The notes: a model not told the origin generated them from the letters alone. A DNA stretch of 64,000 nt from Candidatus Nitrospira nitrificans (GCF_001458775.1 NZ_CZPZ01000012.1:310001-374000), one strand, 5' to 3'; counted from the first letter of the stretch, positions 53,803 through 62,013 are shown. Made by a program: numbers and translations.

Positions 53803-54080
53803 CATGACCGAACTTCTTTTCTCGCCTCGGATAATGAGGATCTGAGAACTCCAATACGGCTAACGGAGACGGAGAAAATTTTTCTGAGGGACAATCGTGG
53901 GCGCATCGTCATTTCGTCGGCGAGGTCTTTGGCAATGTCGCTGAGGTTCGGACTAATGAACATGCAGCTGCTTGGAGGGAAATCGCTACTCCTGGAAGGC
54001 CGTAATTTCTCCGAAACTATATCACGCCCCGACGACCGTCAGGAATAAGACCGTCTCTCTTATCCGAAAGCATTTCCGAT

Positions 54081-54689
54081 TCAACTCACCGTCGAAGACG
54101 ACGTCGTGCCGATGGCGCGATGTAGGATCCCGCATAACTCTGCTCGCTCCCATGGTTTGGTCAAACGGGCATACGCGCGTAAAGGCCCTAGATCCCTGTT
54201 TGAGGCCGATAAGACGATCACGGGAAGGGAGGGACGGGAAACTTGGAGCTTCTCCAAAATCGAGGAACCATCTCCGTCGGGGAGTCCGAGATCGAGGAGG
54301 ACCGCATGGTAGGCATTCTGTTCGAGGGATGAAAAGGCCTGGCTGCAGGTTTGTGCACAGTCAACATGGAATCCTTCGAATTCGAGCAAGTCTTGTAAGG
54401 CCATCGCAATATCGGGATCATCCTCGACAACCAATATGGAATGCGCTGTTCTCGCCTTAACGCTCGTGTTCGTGTCTGGACTCAGTTTGTGATCTGAGTC
54501 TGACGCCGCCTGCGGGAGATGTATCTCAGAATCGACGAAGGAGAAAGGGGCTGTCTGGACCGTCTCACTTGGTTTCGTGGCAATGGTTGAAGGGAGCAGT
54601 GCTGCCTTGGCCGGGCCTGATCCGGAAGGGGCATCAGATCGTGAGAAAGAGAGAGGTTTTCTTACCACGTGAGTGACCGTCAGCTCCAT
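54081..54689 (-). CDS. stand-alone response regulator receiver protein
   Basis: The 202 residues carry a CheY-like receiver domain from about residue 82 to the end: acidic ILVVEDDPDIAMALQDLL (Asp90, Asp91), phospho-acceptor LLDLGLPDGDG (Asp133), VIVLSAS (Ser region) and RLTKPW (Lys178). An unusual ~80-residue N-terminal extension, Ser/Pro/Ala-rich and presumably disordered, precedes it. There is no DNA-binding or enzymatic output domain, so it may act by protein-protein contact. ATG 54689 has GGAGCG upstream. A sigma-54 type promoter with IHF site and enhancer palindromes lies upstream. The cognate kinase is not in the window. Confidence 0.85.
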   Translation of the reverse strand: MELTVTHVVRKPLSFSRSDAPSGSGPAKAALLPSTIATKPSETVQTAPFSFVDSEIHLPQAASDSDHKLSPDTNTSVKARTAHSILVVEDDPDIAMALQDLLEFEGFHVDCAQTCSQAFSSLEQNAYHAVLLDLGLPDGDGSSILEKLQVSRPSLPVIVLSASNRDLGPLRAYARLTKPWERAELCGILHRAIGTTSSSTVS

Positions 54690-54748
54690 AGCGCGCTCCA
54701 TTCATCCAAGATGGCCAAAATGTTCTTCGACCCTCACCGGTTGAGGAA

Positions 54749-54762
54749 GCAATGTCCGTTCC
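54749..54762 (-). promoter_or_regulatory. sigma-54 (-24/-12) promoter of the response regulator gene
   Basis: On the minus strand GGAACG, GACA and TTGC form the core GG-N10-GC: GG at 54762-54761 and GC at 54750-54749. The full match is CGGAACG-GACA-TTGCT against the TGGCACG-N4-TTGCW consensus. It is 60-73 bases before ATG 54689. The predicted transcription start is near 54737. Confidence 0.7.
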
Positions 54763-54789
54763 GGATTGCCGAGTTGATAGTTGTGTGGC

Positions 54790-54802
54790 TAAGTGATTGA
54801 TT
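54790..54802. promoter_or_regulatory. IHF-binding site candidate
   Basis: TAAGTGATTGATT fits the complement of the consensus WATCAANNNNTTR (YAANNNNTTGATW) at every defined position. It lies between the sigma-54 promoter core and the upstream palindromes, where IHF normally bends DNA at such promoters. Confidence 0.6.
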
Positions 54803-54847
54803 CTTTTATCGTACGTCTGGAAATATACGATTGTCTGAAATGCGGAA

Positions 54848-54886
54848 CTGTATCGAGCTGATACAGCGGTTGTCTCATTTGAGACA
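54848..54886. promoter_or_regulatory. paired enhancer-like palindromes
   Basis: CTGTATC-N5-GATACAG (54848-54866) and TGTCTCA-TT-TGAGACA (54871-54886) are both perfect dyads. Their centres, near 54857 and 54878.5, are about 21 bases apart, two helical turns. They lie about 120 and 140 bases upstream of the predicted start, the normal distance for sigma-54 activator sites. Confidence 0.6.
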
Positions 54887-54928
54887 GAGCAATCGTCTCT
54901 TAAAACGGTGAGCGTGAACGCAGACCAT

Positions 54929-55163
54929 CAGGCTGTTGAAAAGCAATTACAACAGCAATGAGCCCTGCTTGAGATCGTAGATACTATTAAAACGTAGAAC
55001 GCTCGCAGGCAGTCAAAAAGGCCATTGTTCTCACCCACCCGCTCCGAACTGCTCCGGCAGCTCTTGCTCGGTGGTACGTTGAGCCTCTGAATGATGCGCC
55101 TTGCCTCGCGAAGCCGCTTCGGCAAGGCGGGGAACAGCGCTGGTGGAATTTTTCAACACCCTG
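54929..55163. repeat. palindromic intergenic element, copy 3
   Basis: A 235-bp unit bounded by inverted ends: CAGGCTGTTGAAAAG (54929-54943) against the complement of ATTTTTCAACACCCTG (55148-55163). An internal perfect inverted repeat is GCCTTGCC (55098-55105) with GGCAAGGC (55121-55128). Read from its right end it shares the CCAGCG and CAACGTACC blocks of the element at 423-549. It ends exactly at the CopD-like stop codon. Confidence 0.55.
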
Positions 55164-55673
55164 CTATTGATGCAGGTGTTTCATCGCGGCGGCGCAGAGG
55201 ACGATGAAGAACCCCATCCAGAGGGCGGCGCGCTGGAAGGGGATGGCCTCATAGGACTCCCCCTCATCGGCCTCGTCGTCTGCCTTGAAAATGACCGTGT
55301 AGAGGAACAGTGTGAGGAGCCCCAGCACGAGAAGAAGCTTGATCATGAAGACCATGAGATACTTGGAGTGGTGCTGGATCCCGTTCCCCGTTTGTGACGT
55401 GATGACCTGATTGACGTAGTGGAGATTCACGCCGCCGGTGAACAGCAGGACGACTACGAGAATGCCGGCGACTTTCTTGTAGTGTCGGTAAAAAATATCC
55501 GTGATGGGTTTGATCTGATCCTTGGGAACGGCCTTCTCCAGCCCGGGTGTCACCGCCATCACGAGAAACGCCAAGCCGCCGATCCAAATAATCGCTGAAA
55601 GCAGATGTAACCAGTGGTTGACGATCGGAATGAGGATATTGAGATCGGTGGTGATACTTTGGAGAGCATCCAT
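55164..55673 (-). CDS. CopD-like four-helix membrane protein
   Basis: A 169-residue integral membrane protein with four helices. The first carries NHWLHLLSAIIWIGGLAFLVMA, with a His-Trp-x-x-His pattern and WIGG as in the CopD/PcoD family (copper uptake or cytochrome-like). Others are KKVAGILVVVLLFTGGVNL, MVFMIKLLLVLGLLTLFLYTVIF and LWMGFFIVLCAAAMKHLH. The family's copper role is not established for this branch, and haem ligation is also possible. It precedes the radical SAM gene on the same strand direction after 95 bases. Confidence 0.75.
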   Translation of the reverse strand: MDALQSITTDLNILIPIVNHWLHLLSAIIWIGGLAFLVMAVTPGLEKAVPKDQIKPITDIFYRHYKKVAGILVVVLLFTGGVNLHYVNQVITSQTGNGIQHHSKYLMVFMIKLLLVLGLLTLFLYTVIFKADDEADEGESYEAIPFQRAALWMGFFIVLCAAAMKHLHQ

Positions 55674-55768
55674 GCAGAGGCCTCGCTAAACGTGAATCGT
55701 TAAACGTGAACCGTGAAAAGCTATGGAGACTGACGAATGGCTGGTTTCATACGATTAACGAATGACGA

Positions 55769-57154
55769 TTAACGGTCAAACTTGAAAACAGGTGCGTCAT
55801 TGCCGAATCGTTTCTTGCGCAATTCCTCCATCAATTCAACGGTGATGAGCTGCACATTGTTTTCGCGGGCATGCTTCTCCACGCCTTTCTTCACCATGGC
55901 GCGTAGGAAGTAGGGGATACGGCTCAATCTGAGCGCGGATGCGTCGTCCCACGTGACGTCGGTCTCTTCCGCGACATTGAACGCTACCTTGATTTTTTCG
56001 CCGCCTTTCGGGGTATAGAGGCACCACTGATCTTCATCCAGCCAGTCACCATGGTCGACATAGGGACGGGCGCGGCACCCCCCGCAGATGTCGGTATATT
56101 CGCAGTCCCCACATTTCCCCTTGAGTTGTGGATAGCGGAAGGAATTGAAGACATCCGATCGTTCCCAGAGATCGGCGAAGCTCTGTCGGCGGATATTCCC
56201 TGCCGACAGCGGCATATAGGGACAAGGGGTTAACTCACCGTTCGGCGTCACCCGGGCGTAGTTGGTGCCTGCCAGGCATCCTCCCCCCATGTATCCGGTC
56301 GCCTTCGTGATCGGAGAGTTGGGGTCCTTCTCATAGGCCAACCGTTTGAAGTGCGGGGCGCAACGGGCGCGGACCAGCATGCCCTTGTAATTATCTTGGC
56401 AGTCGACGAGGTAGCCAAGGACCTCTTCATACTGCGCGGGCGTGATATCCGTCAGCTCCTCGCCACGTCCCGTGCACACCATAAAGAATACGTTCAGGAC
56501 GCGGGCGCCAAGTCGGTGCGCCCAGTCAATGACCTCGGGCAGTTCCCGATAGTTCATCGGCTGCGCGCTGAAATGCACTTGAAATTGGAGGCCATTCCGC
56601 TTGCTGGCTTCAATGCCGGCTATCGCGGCCTCCCACGCGCCTGGAACGCCACGGAAAGCATTGTGCTTGGCGGGGTCCAATGAATCAATGCTGATACCCA
56701 CACCCATCACGCCGATTTCCACAAGAGTTTTGGCCATCTGGTCGTCAATCAGCATCCCGTTTGTGCCGAAGACCACCATAAAGCCGAGTTTGACGGCGTA
56801 CCGAGCAATGTCAAGAATGTCAGGACGCACCAATGGTTCGCCGCCGGTAATGACGAGAAGACACCCCTTATTCACTTCTGCGATCTGCTCGATGAGCCGG
56901 TAGCACTCTTCAGTGCTCAGCTCATCGTCCCCGCCCGCTGCTTTGGTCGTCGCATCAAGATAACAGTGGTTGCATTTGAGGTTGCAACGTTTGGTCAGGT
57001 TCAGCGCAACGAGGTAGGGTTTAAAGTCGTCAACCGTCCGCCCATCGAACGGTCCGTCCCCCTTTGGAACGGGGGTGAAGAACTGGGCGATTTGTTGCTG
57101 CAAGGAGCCCAAGGCGCCCGAAGGACCGTTGAAGATGGGAAGCGATTTACCCAT
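55769..57154 (-). CDS. SPASM-domain radical SAM protein with C-terminal PCP-reductase-like domain
   Basis: The 461-residue enzyme has the radical SAM cluster motif CNLKCNHC (Cys57, Cys61, Cys64), GGEPL (104-108) and a SPASM region of Cys-rich twitch type (GGGCLAGTNYARVTPNGELTPCP, then CGDCEYTDICGGCRARP). It resembles NirJ/AhbC/AhbD-type haem-modifying enzymes, an inference from the overall pattern. After residue 395 follows a PCP_red-like unit: TWDDASALRLSRIPYFLRAMVKKG (Trp402), then LITVELMEE. The ending fuses a small helical domain to an unrelated catalytic core. It lies downstream of and next to the double-USP PCP protein, which also carries this domain. Confidence 0.85.
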   Translation of the reverse strand: MGKSLPIFNGPSGALGSLQQQIAQFFTPVPKGDGPFDGRTVDDFKPYLVALNLTKRCNLKCNHCYLDATTKAAGGDDELSTEECYRLIEQIAEVNKGCLLVITGGEPLVRPDILDIARYAVKLGFMVVFGTNGMLIDDQMAKTLVEIGVMGVGISIDSLDPAKHNAFRGVPGAWEAAIAGIEASKRNGLQFQVHFSAQPMNYRELPEVIDWAHRLGARVLNVFFMVCTGRGEELTDITPAQYEEVLGYLVDCQDNYKGMLVRARCAPHFKRLAYEKDPNSPITKATGYMGGGCLAGTNYARVTPNGELTPCPYMPLSAGNIRRQSFADLWERSDVFNSFRYPQLKGKCGDCEYTDICGGCRARPYVDHGDWLDEDQWCLYTPKGGEKIKVAFNVAEETDVTWDDASALRLSRIPYFLRAMVKKGVEKHARENNVQLITVELMEELRKKRFGNDAPVFKFDR

Positions 57155-57234
57155 AACGTGTCGTAGGTGTTAAGGTGGAGGACTCGTCAGAGGAAGGCTC
57201 TGGGGTTCAGCACCAAAAACTTAGCGCGCGAGAC

Positions 57235-59301
57235 TTACCCGCGTCCCTTTCCGGTGAGGTCGGCAATCATGTCCTTGAGATTGCCTGTCTTCATCGCTTC
57301 AGCCATATATTCTTTTGCCTGCTCGATCCCTTCATTGGCGACCTCAATCGTGATCAGGGTCGCGCCGATTTTCTCGGCATGCTTGAGAATCAGCGCCTTG
57401 GTGCAATCACGCATGAAGCCCTCCGGAGCCCGATCCAATCTGGCTTGTGCGTCGTCCGTCCAGGTATAGGGTGACGCGGCTTCGACATGACCGTTCGTCC
57501 CGTTCCCGTTCGCCGCCGCAAGGGTGGCTTCCGCGGCCGGCGAGGTGCCGGTGCCCTTGTTGGAGAAAATGGGTGTATAGTCTTCGGATGCGGCTTCTTT
57601 GATGACCGGCGCCGCATATTCGAGCGTGATGGTCGTCATGCCCAACTTCCGCGCGCTCTTTTCAATCCTGGCTTTCGCGCGTCTCCGCTGGAAGCCGGCC
57701 GGCACGACACGGATCGCTTCTTTCGCATCCTTGGTCCATTGCATCGGCACATCGTCGTACGCCACATCCGTTTCCAGTTCACCCTCGGCCGTCGCGGCTA
57801 CTTCGAAAATCTTTTTATCGACCTGTTTGAATCTCGTCCCATCCGCGCTGCACACCGGACATTTGACCGGGGCGTCACCCTTCCCGATATAGCCGCAGCC
57901 GTCGCAGACGAAATACGTTTGCCCCATACGATCCAGGTAGGCCTGTGTGGAGGCATTGATCTCTTTCGGCTTCTCCTCAACGATCTGGGTCATGATTCCG
58001 CTCAATGTCGGACCCATGAGATCTTTGGTCACGCCCTCATCGGCCTGCATCTTATCGCGGTCGATGCCCGCTGCGTCCAGATTGCCGCCAAGCGCGCGCA
58101 TGGCGTCCATGGCGCCTTTAGGCAGAATGTGTCCGACCGCGGCGTCAACGACGGTATTACTGATGATGGTGTGGCCTTTTTCGATGGCATACCGATGAAT
58201 GGCCGTCTTCGCCACGCCTCGCGCGAAAACGGGGATCTTTTCCATCCGCCGCAACGCTTCTTCCGTCCAGGCGATCGTGTACTCGGCCTGCGTATCGATC
58301 GGAGGCACGTATTTGCGGTTGGAGATCAGCACATTACAAGGGGCGCTCCGGAGCAGGTTTTCGGTGTTGCTGCCGACGTCCATGTCCTCGTCGCTATGGA
58401 CGCCGATGCGCCCGACGATGAGCAAGGCAGGGACATCTTTGCGGACGTACTGAATGATTTTTTCGAATGCTTTGCCGTCCAGCAACGTCGTTTTCACATC
58501 CGTTTGCTCGGCCTGGGCGATTTCTCGGGAAATGTCCAAATGAGACTGGTAGATCTTAGCCAAGCCGCTGTCGATGATTTCTTCGTGCAGTTTTTCTTGT
58601 TCCTTGAAGCGAAAGACTTTGCCGGCTTCTTCGTTAAGGACACCGGAAATACTGTGGAATGCCGCGTAGTGGAAATAGGGATCAAAGGCCGAAATCGCCT
58701 CCACCGGCATGTTGAAGGCCTTGCCGAGCGCCAAGCCGGTCATCAGCCCGCCGAACGAGTAGGGGCTGCCGTCGACGGCCACGACGATCTTTCCACCGGT
58801 TATGGGCTGAACGTTCTTGATGATCAGCATGTCGGAGTTACGGACCCGGCGGACCACGCGTTCGGTATTGCTGCCGATGACGCTGTCCTTGACCGCTCCG
58901 ACGCCCAAGGCGCCCATGATGACGAGGTCATACCCGTTGGTGTTGATGTCCTCGGCCAGCACCTTCCAGTTTCGTCCTTCGAGCGAGCGTCGCTCGACCG
59001 GGAGATTCGCTTCGTTACATTTCTTGTCGACGTAGTCGAGGTAGGAGTCCGTGATGATTTGGAGTCCTCGGGTGATCAGCGAATCGTGGATCTGGCGCTG
59101 ACGGTCAAGCTCCTTCTCGTCATGGTATTCCTCCGGGAGGCCCGCTTCCATCTGCTTGAAGCGTTTATCATGCATCTTCGCGGCGTAGACATGGCTTCCC
59201 ACGATCCTGGAACCGAAGGTTTTTGCCAAATGAACGCCGACATCCACCGCGGTATTCGAATGGTCGGAGTTATCGACCGGAATATAGATCGTCTTATACA
59301 T
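57235..59301 (-). CDS. tandem universal stress protein fused to rubredoxin-like knuckle and three PCP-reductase-like domains
   Basis: The 688 residues hold two UspA domains (about 1-165 and 170-330), each with an ATP-type motif G2xG9xGS: GALGVGAVKDSVIGS (130-144) and GRIGVHSDEDMDVGS (297-311). Then come a PCP_red-like unit (YTIAWTEEALRRMEKIP, Trp345) and a rubredoxin/zinc knuckle CDGC...CPVC (Cys466, 469, 481, 484). Two more PCP_red-like units follow (QWTKDAKEAIRVVP, Trp522; YTWTDDAQARLDRAP, Trp614). I know no characterised protein of this build. ATG 59301 has GGAGG at eight bases. A cytoplasmic ATP/redox-sensing role is only a guess. Confidence 0.85.
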   Translation of the reverse strand: MYKTIYIPVDNSDHSNTAVDVGVHLAKTFGSRIVGSHVYAAKMHDKRFKQMEAGLPEEYHDEKELDRQRQIHDSLITRGLQIITDSYLDYVDKKCNEANLPVERRSLEGRNWKVLAEDINTNGYDLVIMGALGVGAVKDSVIGSNTERVVRRVRNSDMLIIKNVQPITGGKIVVAVDGSPYSFGGLMTGLALGKAFNMPVEAISAFDPYFHYAAFHSISGVLNEEAGKVFRFKEQEKLHEEIIDSGLAKIYQSHLDISREIAQAEQTDVKTTLLDGKAFEKIIQYVRKDVPALLIVGRIGVHSDEDMDVGSNTENLLRSAPCNVLISNRKYVPPIDTQAEYTIAWTEEALRRMEKIPVFARGVAKTAIHRYAIEKGHTIISNTVVDAAVGHILPKGAMDAMRALGGNLDAAGIDRDKMQADEGVTKDLMGPTLSGIMTQIVEEKPKEINASTQAYLDRMGQTYFVCDGCGYIGKGDAPVKCPVCSADGTRFKQVDKKIFEVAATAEGELETDVAYDDVPMQWTKDAKEAIRVVPAGFQRRRAKARIEKSARKLGMTTITLEYAAPVIKEAASEDYTPIFSNKGTGTSPAAEATLAAANGNGTNGHVEAASPYTWTDDAQARLDRAPEGFMRDCTKALILKHAEKIGATLITIEVANEGIEQAKEYMAEAMKTGNLKDMIADLTGKGRG

Positions 59302-59533
59302 TGAGGCGCCTCCTTAAGGCGCGAGTTTGGTCAGAGGAGAGGAGTCGTAATTGTATGAAAATCCAAATGATTGACGTACGGCCAACGCCTCTAAAGAGTA
59401 GGAATGATAGCACTGGCTCAAACGGGAATGCAAGGCGCCAGGTGGTCAATAGTCCATGGCCATGAGTCAGTGGCAGAAGACGTATCATCCGTCTATCGAC
59501 CAGTGACCATCGACTCATGACCGATGACGAAGT

Positions 59534-61156
59534 TTAACCGACCGAACTTGCTCGAGGCTCAGCTGTCTGGGGAGGAGAGTGGGTTGGTTTGCGCGAGCGG
59601 ATGATTTCCTCGATCGAAAGCAAGGCGTCCCGTCCGGAATTGCCTTCGATCCCTCTGCTGAGGTTTTGGTCGGCATAGGGTGGTTCTTCCGATGACTGGG
59701 ACAAGGATCCGGTCCATCGGCGGGGATCGCGGCTACCCTGTTTCCGTTCCCAGGCCCGGAGACAAGCCTTGGCGATAATCTTGTTGAGCGGGGCAGGGTT
59801 ATACAGCAGCTTCCTGATACTGGTCGGTGTCAGCATCAAGGGGTTATAGCCGGCCGACAAATATCCCTCTTCCAGTAGACGTTGTTCCAGGTCGGTATTC
59901 GGCTGGATGCCGAGGAAGAACATCAACGGGAAGACCCGCTCTTCCCCGAGGATCGCCGCCACCTTCTTATAGGCCTCCACGCTTTGGAGGAGGCTCTCTT
60001 CCGTTTCCTTGGGGCTATTGAGAGAGTAGTTCAGGATGACTTTCCCTTTGAAACCGGCTTCCGCCAGATACCGGCAGCCATCATAGAGCCGTTCCAGCTT
60101 GAAGCCCATGTGCAAATTGTTCAGCACCTCTTGGGAACCGGAGGTGATGGCGACTTCCAGATCGCCCACGCCGGACCGCACCATCAGCTTGGCGAGCTCA
60201 GGGGTAATCAACGAGGTTCTGATGTAGCCGGACCACTCGATCTCGAGCTTCTCCGCCACAATTCGCTCAAGAATTTCCGTGCATTGCGGATAGGCTTCCT
60301 TGCCCGTAATAAATTGGGCGTCCGTAAACCAGAACCGACGGGCGCCCCACTGATGGTAATGCTGCGAAATATCTTTGACGACCATCTCCGGTGGCCGGTA
60401 ACGCACCCGCTTGCCTTCAATGTAGGGGTAGAGGCAAAAGGCACAGTCGTACGGGCAGCCCCGCTTGGACTGCACGCCGATCGATTCCCCGATATAGTCC
60501 CCATATTGAGGAAAAATCGAGGTGAGATAAGGCAGATCGACCGTGAGCGCATCCAACAGCGCGGGGGAACCCTGCCGGCCTTTTCGGATCTGTTTGCCTT
60601 CTTTGACGATGTACCGCTCATCCTCGATCGAGCGGCCTTCAATGACCTTCAGGATGGCGTCTTCCCCTTCGCCAAGGATGCCGATCGTGCCTTCCGGGAG
60701 CTTTTCGATCAACTGATCGGCAAACGCCGTAAACGCTCCTCCGCCGATCATGATCTGGGCCTTGGGGAACTCCTTGCGGATCAGCGCCGGGTACGACAGG
60801 ATCGTATAGATGTGATTGTAATACCGGTAGAGCTGCTTCACGCCCGCGATGGAAGCGGTGACTCGCTTGAGAGGGTTGCTGGCAAAATAGAAATTAAAAG
60901 CATGCTCTAACGACGAATCGCCTTCATGCGGCGAAAAGATCTGAATGTCTCGCCATGAGAAGCAGACCAGGTCCGGCTTGAATTCCGTCGCCGCGTCGCG
61001 GATGGCTTGGCTGCGCTGCGCGACTGGAAACAACGAGAGATCGAGAATGCGCTGACGCACGTCCGGTTTCCGCCGATGAATAAAATCCGCCAGGTAGGTG
61101 ATCCCGATGGGGTAGACCTTCTTACAGGGGAGGAAGATATAGAGGATTGAGTTCAT
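59534..61156 (-). CDS. B12-binding-type radical SAM protein
   Basis: The 540 residues contain an N-terminal cobalamin-binding-like alpha/beta region (ILYIFLPCKKVYPIGITYLADFIHRR, then IMIGGGAFTAFAD and GILGEGEDAI). The radical SAM core follows, with CPYDCAFCLYP (Cys-x3-Cys-x2-Cys) and later RTSLITPELAKLMVRSGVGDLEVAITSGSQEVL. The architecture resembles the B12-binding/radical SAM class used for methylation or complex cofactor and natural-product steps. The substrate is unknown. ATG 61156 was preferred over TTG 61168. It lies downstream of and on the same strand as ubiE, and upstream of the USP-PCP fusion. Confidence 0.8.
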   Translation of the reverse strand: MNSILYIFLPCKKVYPIGITYLADFIHRRKPDVRQRILDLSLFPVAQRSQAIRDAATEFKPDLVCFSWRDIQIFSPHEGDSSLEHAFNFYFASNPLKRVTASIAGVKQLYRYYNHIYTILSYPALIRKEFPKAQIMIGGGAFTAFADQLIEKLPEGTIGILGEGEDAILKVIEGRSIEDERYIVKEGKQIRKGRQGSPALLDALTVDLPYLTSIFPQYGDYIGESIGVQSKRGCPYDCAFCLYPYIEGKRVRYRPPEMVVKDISQHYHQWGARRFWFTDAQFITGKEAYPQCTEILERIVAEKLEIEWSGYIRTSLITPELAKLMVRSGVGDLEVAITSGSQEVLNNLHMGFKLERLYDGCRYLAEAGFKGKVILNYSLNSPKETEESLLQSVEAYKKVAAILGEERVFPLMFFLGIQPNTDLEQRLLEEGYLSAGYNPLMLTPTSIRKLLYNPAPLNKIIAKACLRAWERKQGSRDPRRWTGSLSQSSEEPPYADQNLSRGIEGNSGRDALLSIEEIIRSRKPTHSPPQTAEPRASSVG

Positions 61157-61236
61157 GGGAGCCGTCAATCGTCAGTGGCCAATCGTGAAGAGCGCTCGTG
61201 CGTAACCGAATGACGTTTGACGAATGACCATTGGCG

Positions 61237-62013
61237 TCATTTGGTTGCGACGTGTATCGCGACGATGCCACCGCTGAGGTTCTTGTACGACACCTGACGG
61301 AACCCGGCATCGCGCAGAACCTGGCACAACCGCTCTTGGTCGGGAAATGTCCGGATCGACGCCGGAAGATACTCATAGACGCCGGTGCGATCGCGGGCGA
61401 CGATGGTGCCGATCCAGGGCAGCAGTTTGAACGAATACCAATCGTACAGCGTTCGCAACCAACCGAATATCGGACGTGAAAACTCCAGGCACACGAAGCG
61501 ACCACCGGGCTTCATCACACGGCGAATTTCTCGCACGGCGCCTGGTAAATCCCCAACGTTGCGCATGCAAAAACCGGTGGTGACCGCGTCGAAGGTGTTG
61601 TCTCCGAACCCCAGATGTTCCGCGCTTGCCTGCAAGCAGGTGATCTTGTCGGAGAGTCCCTTCCCGCCGATCTTCCTAAGGCCTTCGGCGAGCATCGCAT
61701 GGTTCAGGTCCGAGGCGATGACACGTCCCTTGGGCCCCATTCGAGACTCGAGCAAGAGGGCAAGATCGGCCGTGCCGGATCCGACATCGAGCGCGGTCCC
61801 CCGTCCGACGGGCGTAATGAAAGAAGCGGTAATCTTCTTCCAGTGATAATGCAGGCCGAAACTTAACAGCGTGTTATTCAGGTCGTAGACGCCGGCGATG
61901 GAGGTGAACATCCGCTGCACGGCATCTTCGCGGGCCTGGCCGGACCAGGTGGACACCACCTTTGCCGGGGCCTCTGAATCCTGTGCCAATGGACGACGAT
62001 CGGTTCCCACCAT
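61237..62013 (-). CDS. ubiE: ubiquinone/menaquinone biosynthesis C-methyltransferase UbiE/MenG
   Basis: A SAM-dependent methyltransferase that methylates the quinone ring precursor. The 258 residues show VQRMFTSIAGVYDLNNTLLSFGLHYHWKK, the SAM loop ALDVGSGTADLALLLE, and NTFDAVTTGFCMRNVGD. FVCLEFSRPIF and an end with LSGGIVAIHVATK follow, all UbiE/COQ5/MenG family marks. ATG 62013 was chosen; the TTG at 62049 would add 12 residues. Whether the quinone is menaquinone or ubiquinone cannot be told here. Confidence 0.9.
   Translation of the reverse strand: MVGTDRRPLAQDSEAPAKVVSTWSGQAREDAVQRMFTSIAGVYDLNNTLLSFGLHYHWKKITASFITPVGRGTALDVGSGTADLALLLESRMGPKGRVIASDLNHAMLAEGLRKIGGKGLSDKITCLQASAEHLGFGDNTFDAVTTGFCMRNVGDLPGAVREIRRVMKPGGRFVCLEFSRPIFGWLRTLYDWYSFKLLPWIGTIVARDRTGVYEYLPASIRTFPDQERLCQVLRDAGFRQVSYKNLSGGIVAIHVATK

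Noticed and set aside
53739-53963. 74-residue minus-strand frame
   Set aside because: Overlaps the end of the 53326-53802 gene, has no SD and no recognisable sequence.
57487-59304. 605-residue open frame on the plus strand
   Set aside because: It lies entirely antisense to the USP-PCP fusion gene, whose domains are recognised. Its own sequence shows no family, and such long antisense frames are common in GC-rich DNA.
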